Shown here in pieces: positions 27,588 to 37,584 of a stretch of DNA of 64,000 nucleotides. The notes beneath the pieces are model-generated. The model was not told where the DNA came from and made no database searches. It was given only the letters and a program-made list of their open reading frames with translations. The stretch spans positions 434,001-498,000 of the forward strand of contig OZ037859.1 of the NCBI GenBank assembly GCA_964035575.1. The letters run 5' to 3'. The first letter of the stretch is position 1, and every line of letters starts with the position of its first letter. The position numbers were made by a program, and so were the translations under genes. This DNA comes from Rhynchopus sp. YZ270_cl-10. Lineage: Eukaryota > Euglenozoa > Diplonemea > Diplonemida > Diplonemidae.

Positions 27588-29607
27588 TCAACCTGTAATA
27601 GAATTTGTTTGTGTGATTGTCTAATTTTCATCTACAAAAACACTCTCTAATTGACATACCGGAACCATCCTCCAATTTTTGCCGTTTCAACGCGCGGGCG
27701 CGCATGAGAAGTTTGGAAGGCTGTTTCTTGGCGGCTTGCGGGTTGATCTTGGCGTTCACCTTTTCGACGTCTTGTGGGGTGCCGTGGGCGGTTTCGAACT
27801 CAAGCCACTTTTCGAGGATGCGCTTTACTTCGCTGTCGTCATCACTGAGTTCTGCTTCAGCGTCTTCGTAGATGGCGCGTGCACGGCTGATCTCACCAAA
27901 GCGCACTTCAGTCTCCGCCCAGTTCACGTACACTTCCACATGCTTCGTCTTCCCAACAAGCTCAGCAAACAACGCACGCACGCCCCCTGCATTGCCCAGA
28001 TCCACCTCCATTGCGATAAAGCGCTTCCACAACTTCTCGGGTTCCTCCAAAATAGGCTGGTTCGCCCCAAGGCGGAAAATAGCCCGCGCCCGCTCCGGTT
28101 CGTTCAAAGCCTTCTCAAGCAACGCAAACTTGATGTACACACTGCTCTTCTCAGGCGACTTCTTCAGCCACGACCCATAAAGAGAACGCACCCTGTCGGT
28201 CTCGCCAAGCTTCTTCTCAAGGTCGATGTACCATCTGTACATCTTGGGTGCAGGGTTGACGCCGAGGCCACGCCCCATGAGGGTGCGTGCTGTGGCGAGC
28301 TGGCCCTGGCGGATCTCGAACTCGGCAAAGGCGATCCACAGCTTCGAGAAGGAGAAATGCTTTTGGGGGACAACGGAGAGCGCCTTCGTGTAGACCTCGC
28401 GTGCACGGTCGGGAGACTTGAGGTCCACCTCCTCGTAGTTAGCGTACATGAGCCAAAGGTAGATGTAGCGTGACCAGTACGTCTTCTGCAGAGTCGTGGG
28501 TATAGCGGCCACAGCACGCTCGTAGGTGTCCTTTACCTGCGCAACAGGGATCTGGTCGTTCGACTCAAGCATGACAATGTACGAGAACCACACATCATAG
28601 TTACTAGGTGCATGCGTCAACGTCTCGTTATACTCAAACACCTTCCGCGAAACAAGAGCATTCTCAATAGACTCGCGCTCCCCATACTGCTTCTCAAAGT
28701 TGAGGAAAGTAGTGTACAGTTCGGGTGCCTTGTTTTTCGGTATTCTGTCGAGCGCGATTTTGTATATCGCGCGTGCCCGGTCGAGCTGGTTTTGCCGTTC
28801 CTCGAATTTTGCAAATTCGACGAAGATTTTGTCGATGTCGTCCGCCCTCTCCGAGAGGTGGTCTATGGCCTGTGTGTAGCAGTCTCTTGCGTTGGGGATG
28901 GCGCCGTACTTCTCCTCGAAGCGGGCGTAGTAGAGCCAGGACGCGACGTTGTTGAAGAAGGAGACCATCTCTGCAATGACGTGGCGTGCGTTGTCCACCT
29001 GCTTGAAACGTGTCTCGAACTTCACGTAGAGGTACCACATCTCTTGCTTCGGCTTCCACCCCATCCACTCCTTGAACACCTGGCGGCACATATCTATTTC
29101 TCCACACGTCTCTTCGAGGTGGACTCTCTTCAGCCACAGCGCGTCTACACGGGGGAGTTGGTTGGTGGCGCGTACCCAGACGTTTCTTGCGTGCTGGATG
29201 TTTCCTGCCCGCATTTCCATCTCTGCGTAGCGTGCGTAGAGGGTGTGGTTGTTAGCTATGGAGTCGATGGCGCGCTCGAAGATGCTGCGTGTTCGTGTGA
29301 ACTCGCCTTGGTTTTCTTCCCACTTTGCGTACTTTGTCCAGTTGCCGATGAGCATGCGGTTGCGTTGGCATAGCTTCTCGTATTCGGAACGGCGGCTGTC
29401 ACGATACTCCCGCAGCTCCTCTTTGTCGTGCAGTGTCGACCTCGGCTTGTGTGTGTGCTTCTCCGTCCGGTCGCGTGCCTCCAGCAGCAGCTGCTCCGCA
29501 GTGATCTGCATGTTCGAAGCAATCTTGTTCTTCGGCTTCCCCACCACAGCACGCCCCTTCGGCGCCGACCCAGGTAGGTCCCCACCTACCTCCCGTTTCC
29601 CAGACAT
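27588..29607 (-). CDS. CLF1: CLF1/Crooked-neck (CRNKL1) pre-mRNA splicing factor (650 aa)
   Basis: The start MSGKREVGGDLPG is 27 nt after acceptor-like TTTACAG (29634-29636). The open frame consists almost entirely of HAT (half-a-TPR) repeats, recognisable by W-Y/F-E/A-P spacing: RNRMLIGNWTKYAKWEE, FERAIDSIANNHTLYARYAEMEM, NYDVWFSYIVMLES, WSRYIYLWLMYANYEE. It aligns along its length with yeast Clf1/Syf3 and human CRNKL1. Clf1 is a scaffold of the Prp19-associated complex needed for catalytic activation of the spliceosome. A GTATGT at 27659-27654 and TTACAG at 27593 would define a 67-nt intron. Splicing gives an end at ...LEDGSG; without splicing the frame ends at 27628 with nine more residues. 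Confidence 0.93.
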
Positions 29608-29923
29608 TTTACTTTTTTTTTTTGAATTTGTTCCTGTAAAAAGGGGTGTAAAATGCGAGGTGGGAAAACTATGCATGCGAGAGCCCGTAATACGCTGTGA
29701 GACGCTGTGATAGTGTAACAAAAATTCGTCTGTTCAGATGACCCAAAAGAATTTAAACGGTTGGTTTTGCGTTGTCTTTTTTTTTTTGGCTAGCGGATTA
29801 GGGGAGGTTTTAAAGGGTATATTCTAAAGAAAACGGCGAAAAAAGGGTGCATGGTGGTTGGGGGGAAAACCTGGTGCAAAGTCACCTAAATTAGTTTCAT
29901 ATGTCACCTAACGAGAACACAAC

Positions 29924-29954
29924 GAAGATGAATATGCCTGCATACACATCTTTG
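29924..29954 (+). repeat. Dispersed hairpin, TATG/CATA type
   Basis: AAGATG (29925-29930), AA, stem TATG, loop CCTG, stem CATA, CA, CATCTT (29947-29952). The outer and inner stems are both perfect. Confidence 0.75.
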
Positions 29955-30602
29955 GTTCTGGAAAAAAAGTTTGCCGCGCCCATGAAGACGAAGTTTACCT
30001 CGCTTCTAGACACACAGCGTTAAGGAAACATCTTTTTCCCGGGGTTGGACAAGGTGCGGGGGGAATGTCAGTATCTGCAATTGGGATAGGGAGCCCCTGG
30101 TACACCTGGGGCTGGGGGGGCGAAACCCCCTTTCTCCTTAGATTGGTACCCTTGTCTTTTTTTCTTTTTTTTTTCTTTTTTTTCTTTTTTGAAAATTCGT
30201 TGGTTGTGTGAGCTGCCAGACACTCTTCGCTTATCCCGAAAACACTATTTGTTGCATTTTTTGCTGTTGTTTCGACAATCACCTATCCAAGGACGGGTTT
30301 TTCTCAAATTTTCTTTGTATTCAAAGTGCTGTAGCACAATCACCTACCCCCCATCCTTTTTTGTTTTTTGCTTTATTTCTTATTCCATTGCCGTACGTCT
30401 CCCATTCATTTCTAGCCCTTTTAAGAGGGCCTTCAAAGGTGGAATCTACCCCCCAAAAAAACTATGTTCCGATTTCCCGCACTCACAGGTTAGAAAGAGA
30501 AGGTGGAAAACGTCGGGAAATCCGTTTTGTAGAATATTTATTTGAAACAAAAAATAGTTGAAACGTGCTAAAACGCATCTCAGTCGAGACACAAAAAAAG
30601 GG

Positions 30603-30634
30603 GGGAGATGGACCTAAGCCTCGCTTAGTCACCT
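30603..30634 (+). repeat. Dispersed hairpin 3' of PLAA, 3-nt loop
   Basis: GAGATGGAC, stem CTAAGC (30614-30619), loop CTC, stem GCTTAG (30623-30628), TCACC. It lies about 35 nt past the PLAA stop codon. Confidence 0.7.
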
Positions 30635-30668
30635 ATGTAACCCCTCCCTCTTCGTTCCCTGAGAGACA

Positions 30669-33507
30669 TCACTGCGCTTCGTCTTCGTGCAGCTGAGTTT
30701 TCAACTTCTCCAGGACCGATACGGCTGTGGGGTTGGACGTGATGATCGCTCTGAGTGTGCTGAACAAGAAACACTTTCTTGCCCTGTCTTCACAGGCAAA
30801 CGAGACTGCAGACCCAGGAAGCACAAGGCACGCCAGTGCGTTCAGCAGAGTCACAGTGATTTCTGGGTCCTTTTCATAGAGAAGCCCTTCACACAGGACG
30901 GGAACAACGTCAGACGCTCCTATTTCGTTGCATTCTCCGACCTGTGTTGTGTTGTGGTTGATAACAGATTTAGAGTGGATAACGCCCGAACGGAGTATAG
31001 CCCACTGTGTTGAGTTGTGAGTTGTGAGCTTACAAGGTGACATCTCTCTCGGCGTCCCATACTGCACCGACAGTGGGGCCTCACCCTCTAGGGATTTGCA
31101 TGGAGCCCTTACAGGAGGCACACCGTAACCCCAAGGTGTGACAGAGTAAGTTTTGGCCTGGCTCAGCATGGGGAAGCCACTGAAGAACAAAACGAAAAGA
31201 AACCATACCTCGCTCCTGTACATCCGGGAGTAGTTCAGAAGGAACGACGCGAAGAGGCCTCGCGGTCCAGGGGCTGCCTTCTTCCACTCCTGTGTTGTGT
31301 GGTGATTAAAAATAGTTAGCCATTCGAAGGCCGGTTTTGATTCTTTTTTCACATACCCCACCCAACGCGGCAAGAATCGATGCACTGTGGAGGTTAAGAT
31401 GCTGTCTCCCCGCCGCAGAGGCAAAGAGGTTGCTAGCTGCCTTGAGGCAGAGGCCTTCTTCCGCACCTGTCGCTGCCGGCGCATTGCTGTCCGCAAGCTT
31501 GAAGAGGAACACTGCGTGTCTGAGGGTTTCATCCTCGAGAACAATCTTCGCGAGGCCTTCATTGAGACACGCCTGGCGAAGGAAATCAAAGATAGCAAAG
31601 CGCTGCCCCGGTGGCCAACCTTTTGCCACAATTGCACAGGCCTCTACGGGGAAGCCCTCTGGGGTTAGCTTTGCGACCGCCAATGCCTCAACTGCGGTGC
31701 AGAGTGCGTCAATCTGTGTTGCGTCCAGCCCTGGGTGCTCTGCGGCTTGCTGTCTGATCTTTTTGGTCATCCCTGCGGCGTTAATTCTGTCATGCGTCAC
31801 GAACGCGCCGGCTACACCTGGAGGAAGTGTTGTGTCCGCTGCTGCTGACACGGTCTTGCCTGCACCTAGCTGCTCTGCCTCTTGGGCGAAGGTGGAAAAC
31901 GCCACGTCACCTCCTTGCTCTGCAAGGCGCTTCATGTTGTCTGCGACAGAGGTGCTTGCCTGAGCCGCATTCTGCGCTTCCTTAGCGTAGTCAGAGAAGG
32001 CTGTCTGCTCTCCGGTCTGCTCCATCTTCTTGAGGGCCTCCCAGTTTGACATAGTGTGGCCACCCTGCTGTTGTGCAGCAGCTTCCCTTGCATAGTCGGA
32101 GTGGCAGTTTTCCTGGTTTGCTCCTTCCAGTCCAGTGGCTTCGGCATTGGTGATGATGAACTTCGCAATCTCATCAAGAAAGCCCTGATGCACCCCGGCC
32201 TCTGCGTTGTCAAAGATAAAGCGCTGTGCAGCCTCGTAGGGGTTTTCCCCTTTGTTGTACGGAAGCTTCATCATCCCCTTCCCATCCCCAGTCAGGTCCA
32301 CATCAAAGACGTAGTCCCACTCCTTCCCTTTGAAGGCAACCTTGGCAGCAGGTTTTGGTTCCCCAGAGGACTCCTCCGCGTCGTTCATCACATCCCCAAT
32401 TTTCTCCCAGCCACGTTTTCCCATGTTCCATGAATAAACTTCGACGCCAGTTCCGGATTTGACAAAAAGCTGTTCACCATCTTTCTGTCCTGGGGTCTGA
32501 AGCGCATTGGTGTCTTTGATTTTTTTAGGGTCGAGCCCGCCGAGGCCACCTTTGTTGAGTTTTTGGGAGGCAACCGTTTCTTCGAATTGTTTGATGTCGT
32601 CGGGGGCCCCCATGCGGTCGGGGTTGCGTGAGAAGATGCGGACGGTTCCGTCTTGGCAGGATGCGGCTAGATCACCGCCTTCCGCTTCTGTTACGGAGAA
32701 GACGAACGACGGCATTGAAATGCTTTGCACGCATTCACCGTCTGCACGCCACACTTTGAGTGTTTTATCTTCAGACCCTGAGACGAATTCACCTGTTTGA
32801 AGCATTGCGACGGAGTACACTTGGTTGGCATGGCCTTTGAAGGTGCGCATGATGTTGCGGCCTTGGATTGACCAGAGGATGAGAGATGCGTCGTTGCTGC
32901 AGGAGATGAATTCTGAGGCGGAAACGCTCGCCACCCCACGCACCCCTGAGCTGTGCCCTTTGTAGGATCCGAGCAGGCCGCCCTTCGCATCCCAGCGGTG
33001 GATCAGCGAGCATCCATCTGCCCCTCCCGTCGCCACCTCATTGCTCTCTAGAGTGCAGCAGCAGGACACCGGCGCAGTGTGCTTAACAATCTTCTTGACC
33101 ATCTGCGCATCCTTCCATATGACAACCGCCTTGTCATATCCTCCAGTAAAGATCTCCCCAGAAGGGAGTTGTGTGATGCATGTCACCTTGTCGTCGTGCC
33201 CATCAAGCATCCATTGCGGCTCTGCAGTCTCGATATCCCAGATAACAAAGTTTTTGTCCCATCCTGCAGTCGCAATATACGGCTTCCCCGCAATGGTGAC
33301 GTGGACAACGTTGACGACCCACCCGGGGTGTCCTGCGAAGGTGGCAACGCATTGCACCTCCCCCTTGCCTGCGTGGAGCCACAGCTTCGCCATCTTGTCG
33401 TAGGACGCAGTAAGGAAGCCGCCTGCCATGCCGGGCACGGCACGCACAATGCGCACTGTGTCCTCATGGTTCAGTGTCGCTGCGTACACATAGGTCGACT
33501 CTGCCAT
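30669..33507 (-). CDS. PLAA: PLAA / Doa1-Ufd3 homologue (834 aa), 3 exons
   Basis: Exons are 31357-33507, 31209-31289 and 30669-30941. Both introns (67 and 267 nt) start GTATG and end ACACAG in phase 0. Residues 1-300 form a WD40 propeller (HEDTVRIVRAVPG, KGHSSGVRGVASV, KGHANQVYSVAML). Residues about 350-460 form the PFU ubiquitin-binding domain (WEKIGDVMN, KEWDYVFDVDLTGDG, NPYEAAQRFI). The rest is the PUL domain of ARM-like helices, which binds the C-terminal tail of p97/Cdc48. The protein acts in ubiquitin turnover and endolysosomal sorting. Between PFU and PUL there are three similar SDYAREA / SDYAKEA / STFAQEA segments. ACACAG (33518-33520) lies 10 nt before the ATG. Confidence 0.93.
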
Positions 33508-34257
33508 GGTATGCCTTCTGTGTAGCAATTCTGGGTTGAAGTAAAGAGTAGTTTTTTATCATATAAGACGGCTTTCTTCAGGTACGGTGCGTTCAGGGAA
33601 GACCCTCAGTTTTCATGTAATGCGTTGCAGAGTGGGCAGTAAGGTGGACGGCAGGTTCCGTGGGGAGGGGGGAAATTATGTGCAGACAGAGTGTGAGAGA
33701 AAAAAGGTAATAGAATTCAGTGGGAGGGGGGAAATCAATTTTATTTTTGTGGTGTTGAGAAGATTTCCCATCTAAGGTGGGTTATGTGCTCAAGGTTACT
33801 CAAAAAGGGGGTTTTTTTTTTTGTTTTCAAAGGGGGAACGAAGTGTACTGTCAGAAATGTGTATCTGATGTGAAAGCTTTTATTCGTGTGTGTGGGATAA
33901 ATGAAAAATAAAAATTGCAAAACCCTCCCCCAGAGGGGGGGGCCTGCGCTGGAGAAGTGCCGAAGGGAACTTTGTAAAGGGAAAAAAAATGTGAAAGATG
34001 ATGCCTCACTGCATACACACATCTTTGCATCTTACAAAAGCAAAAAAAAAAAAAGACTTTGCGATAAAAAGAAAACAAAAAGAACCCAAAGCAAACCTGG
34101 GTGAAAGCCTTTTGTAGTTTGATAACTGACATTTTTTTTTCTTAAAAAAGAACAGAAGCAAGATGTTATTAGAAAAAAGGGGGAATCCTTCCACAAAGGA
34201 AGACAAAAAGCAGCGGCGCAAAGTCACATTTTTTGGAGCCATTTTATATCAACTTTC
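33508..34257. other. Intergenic
   Basis: The region contains a GATG/CATC hairpin at 33993 and several A/T runs. No gene is seen. Confidence 0.5.
33993..34027 (+). repeat. Dispersed hairpin, ATGC/GCAT type
   Basis: AAAGATG (33994-34000), stem ATGC, loop CTCACT, stem GCAT, ACACA, CATCTTT (34020-34026). The outer 7-bp stem is perfect. Confidence 0.75.
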
Positions 34258-35921
34258 TTAGAACGCGGTGTAAAGGCCACCTGTTGTGTTGTGTGGTGAG
34301 AGTCACAAATTGTTACAAAAAAACACATACTTTTCTTGGTGCGAGCGTACATCACTACAAAAGAAGATGCAAGGAATAGCCCAAGAATTGCGAACAGTGG
34401 GGAACCTGTATCCTGAGCCACCTGGGTCTGGGTGTGGGTCGGTGTCGTTGCTGAAAGCTCTAAACCTGCCTTTCTTACTGCAATTTTGAAGTTGTTCTCC
34501 GCTTCGCGCAGTCTCTTGTCTGCCTGCACCTCAATAATCTCCCTATCACGGGAGAGCTGCCGTACGATTCTGGCGGCATCTGTATGCGAAGTCTTTGCAA
34601 GGTCGTGCGTTTTGTCTGCCTCGGACTTCATGGTGGCTTTCCACTGTTGGATGGCGGCCTTTGTTTTGAGGAGCTCATCGTGCGCCGCCGTGAGGAGGTG
34701 GGTCTGTGTTGCGTCACCTGGGAGGGCAATGACACGCGCCACAGCAGCAGCGTACTGCGCTTCGGCATCAAGAGCGCGACGTTCCGCCTCACGCTCAACC
34801 TCCTCCTTGCGCTCCTCTGCTGCCTTGACCGCATCCTCCGTCGTCGTCGCTCCACCCTTCGCAAGCTGTGCCTGGTTGTCCGCCTGCGCCTTCTTGTCGA
34901 CCTTCCACTTCTCAATCTCCGCACGCTGTCTCTCCAGCTCTGCCTGTGCCGCTGCAAGCAGGCCCTCCTTCGACGGCGCCACCTCAGCCTCCTTTGTCAC
35001 CACCAAACGTTGCTGCGACTGCGAGGTGCCGCCAATAGTCCCTCCAAGGCTGGGCTGCACCTCGGGCACTTCGTGGGCATCCGTCCCTTTCAGTGCGATG
35101 GGGACTTCTGGGACCTCGTGTGCCTCGGTGGGGATCTTTGCTGCCCCTGCCCCTGCCGCTGTCGCTGCCCCTGCTGTTGCCGCTCCTGTGGTGGTCGTCT
35201 GTGGGATAACCTCAGGCGCTTCGTGAGCCTCTGTGGCAATCTTAACTGCGGGGACTTCCGGTGCCTCATGCCCTTCGGAGGCGATGAGACGCATTGCGTT
35301 CATAGGTGTGCACGTTTCAAAGACGTTGCTCTGCTCAATGGCGACCGGCGACTTAGTCAGGTCCTCAAAGGCAGTTGTGTACGAACGCTGCTGGAAGAGC
35401 TTTCCATCGCTTTTGTAGGTCGTCCAGAGCGACATAACGGGGACACCTTGGCAGACAGTCAGCTCGAGGCTCCCTTGTGCTCCGGTGGTGGGGTTGTATG
35501 CAAGGTATCTGTCGCATGCCTGGGCTTTGAAGATGGTGGTGCCGGTCCAAGTGTCTTTGGAGAACATCTTGCGAGGGAAGGTGGTGAAGGATGCAGGGAG
35601 GCAGCCCACCCTGCCGTCTGCGGTGAGGTATGTGTATGTGTAGAGGCCCATCTTCCCGGAGATGCGGCTCTGTACAATGTTCGAGGGGTCCTCGGCAGTG
35701 CCGTTGGCGGTTTCGTGCTTGAAGCGTTCCTGCAGAAGGTAGTCCGGCCGCACAGAGTCCTTCGTCCAGTCCACCACCCCACGTCCCGTCCCAGTCACGT
35801 TGTTCGTGTTCTGTGTAAACACATAATCCCACATCATACGCTTCGGAAACTCAAAATCCTTCGCAGGAGACCCACTCAACACCCCCACCGCAGCACCAAG
35901 CAGCAAACAGCTTCTCAGCAT
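34258..35921 (-). CDS. Unknown type I membrane protein with coiled coil (537 aa), 2 exons
   Basis: Exon 1 is 34331-35921 and exon 2 is 34258-34280. The 50-nt intron (GTATGT...AACAG) is in phase 1. The signal peptide is LRSCLLLGAAVGVLSG. A lumenal domain of about 200 residues contains four cysteines. Next is a repeat region of five EAHEAPEV / DAHEVPEV units (residues about 215-290). A long Ala/Glu/Lys coiled coil (LLAAAQAELERQRAEIEKWK, IQQWKATMKSEADK) is followed by a membrane helix (PLFAILGLFLASSFVVMYA). The tail is short and basic, ending KKSGLYTAF after splicing. YTAF fits a YxxPhi sorting signal. No family is recognised. CCTCAG (35954-35956) lies about 33 nt before the ATG. Confidence 0.75.
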
Positions 35922-36076
35922 TGTGTAAATTCAAAAGTAAAACCTCTTGGAACCTGAGGGAAAAATAAAACGGTGGGGGGAGAAGGGGAGGTCAAAATAT
36001 CTTAGCATCCGTTTTTCTATTTATATCTAGCTTCTAACAACTCTACCAAAATATACAATTTGTAACACCTCTCTCT

Positions 36077-36880
36077 TCACACAACATCAGGGTCGGCCAC
36101 TTCCCTTTTGATACGTTTTAAGTCCATTGGGAGGAAGAGGCCTTGGGCGTCGATGCAGCCGTCTTTTGGGAGGAACTGGTGTACACCGCTGAGGAGGAAG
36201 TGGTACTTGCGTTCGTGGAACTTGACGGCCACGCGACCACGGATGTGTCCAACGACTGTAGCTGTGGCACCTTGGACGGGGCGGAGTTCGTTGCGCCGTG
36301 AGACGCTTTCGTTGCCGGAGGGTGTCACCACCATCACATCGCAGCCCTTAGGGAACTTAAACATCGCATTCCCATCCTTCGTGAGAAACGTCACAAGACG
36401 GAGGTTCCCATTATGCAGCAGAATCGGCCCCGAACCAATAAAGAACAACCCCACAACCATCAGCATAATCGCCACCCCCGCAGACGACTCCGGCCACTGC
36501 GAAAACGTGATAATGCTCCCAAGGACAAGGAGAAAGCCCGACACACAGAACCCCCACCCCCACCCACGCAGCCACCCACCCTGGGCCACCTTCTTGAACC
36601 GCGGGTGCACGCGGCTTGCAATCATGACCCCCATGCACAGACACACGAGGCCAAGGAAGTGCGCCTTCACCCACACCTGCTCGATCTCCTCGTCGATGGG
36701 GCCTGCCCACTCAATCTGCTCGCCAGGGAGAGGCACGTCCATTTCCTCCTGTACGTGGATTGTATGTGCGGGCTGGACAATAGGTGGCCCAGGTACAGGT
36801 TCAGAAAAGACAGTCGGAGCGACATCAAGTTCTCGCAGATGCGGTGGGGATAGGGGCTGTGTTTCGGAGTGCATTGCCAT
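36077..36880 (-). CDS. Unknown three-helix membrane protein (267 aa)
   Basis: This is a single exon from MAMHSETQPLSPP. A proline-rich N-terminal tail (about 65 aa) is followed by three hydrophobic segments: FLGLVCLCMGVMIAS, FCVSGFLLVLGSIITF and VAIMLMVVGLFFIGSGPILL. A soluble C-terminal domain of about 110 residues (VQGATATVVGHIRGRVAVKF, SGVHQFLPKDGCID) looks strand-rich. No family is recognised. An acceptor-like ACACAG (36882-36884) ends one nucleotide before the ATG, so an ordinary 5' UTR would be absent unless a leader is spliced on. Confidence 0.7.
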   Translation of the reverse strand: MAMHSETQPLSPPHLRELDVAPTVFSEPVPGPPIVQPAHTIHVQEEMDVPLPGEQIEWAGPIDEEIEQVWVKAHFLGLVCLCMGVMIASRVHPRFKKVAQGGWLRGWGWGFCVSGFLLVLGSIITFSQWPESSAGVAIMLMVVGLFFIGSGPILLHNGNLRLVTFLTKDGNAMFKFPKGCDVMVVTPSGNESVSRRNELRPVQGATATVVGHIRGRVAVKFHERKYHFLLSGVHQFLPKDGCIDAQGLFLPMDLKRIKREVADPDVV

Positions 36881-37584
36881 CCTGTGTGGTGTAGTCCTGT
36901 TGTGAGGATATATTTTGTTTAAAACATGCTATCTGTGCAGCCCCCTCCAACTATAAGGGAAACCATCCCTTGCTGTTAGACTACGAACCTAAAGCAGATT
37001 GTGCACGAATGGACCACCTTCATGAAGGATGGGGGGGGGCGGAGAGTAGCAGGGGAAAAAGTGAAGCTATTGATGCAGGCACGTATGATGCCAGCCCTGG
37101 ATGAAAGCTTAAGTACCCGGCCAGCAATGGAAGAGGTGGGGGAAATATGGGGGTGGGGGGAGGCAGACTTTATGTACTTTCCCCACTTTTATCCCGGATC
37201 CCAGAGAAAGAAGACAACAGGTGTCAATGTGTGTGTACGGCGGGGGGAGGGGTCCATAGTTCCCTCCCACGTCGCCGCGCACCTGAAAGTCTCTAAGAAG
37301 ACTCGTTATTTTTTTTTTGCGATTTGCACGGTATCGTTTTCTAATATTGCAACTTTCCCCCCCCTTCCCCTGCCTCTTTTTTTCGTTTTTATCTTCCCCC
37401 CGAAAACGAAAAAAAAAAGGGTACCCAAGTAATCCCCCTGACCCTTCTAAGATGCTACTCACTCCTCGACAAACTTTTTGGACATAGCGGCGATTACCTG
37501 TTTTGAATGGTTATTTTTTGTTGCGTCGACAATCACCTACTTAGGTAGGGTCTGTACACATAATGTCGCCTCTCGGCTGAGTAC
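36881..37584. other. Intergenic
   Basis: G- and C-run rich DNA. I see no hairpin-family member and no gene. Confidence 0.5.

Larger units (their letters stand above)
29608..30668. other. Intergenic
   Basis: The region contains a hairpin at 29924 and another at 30603, just 3' of PLAA. T- and A-runs surround about 30160-30190. No gene is seen. Confidence 0.5.
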
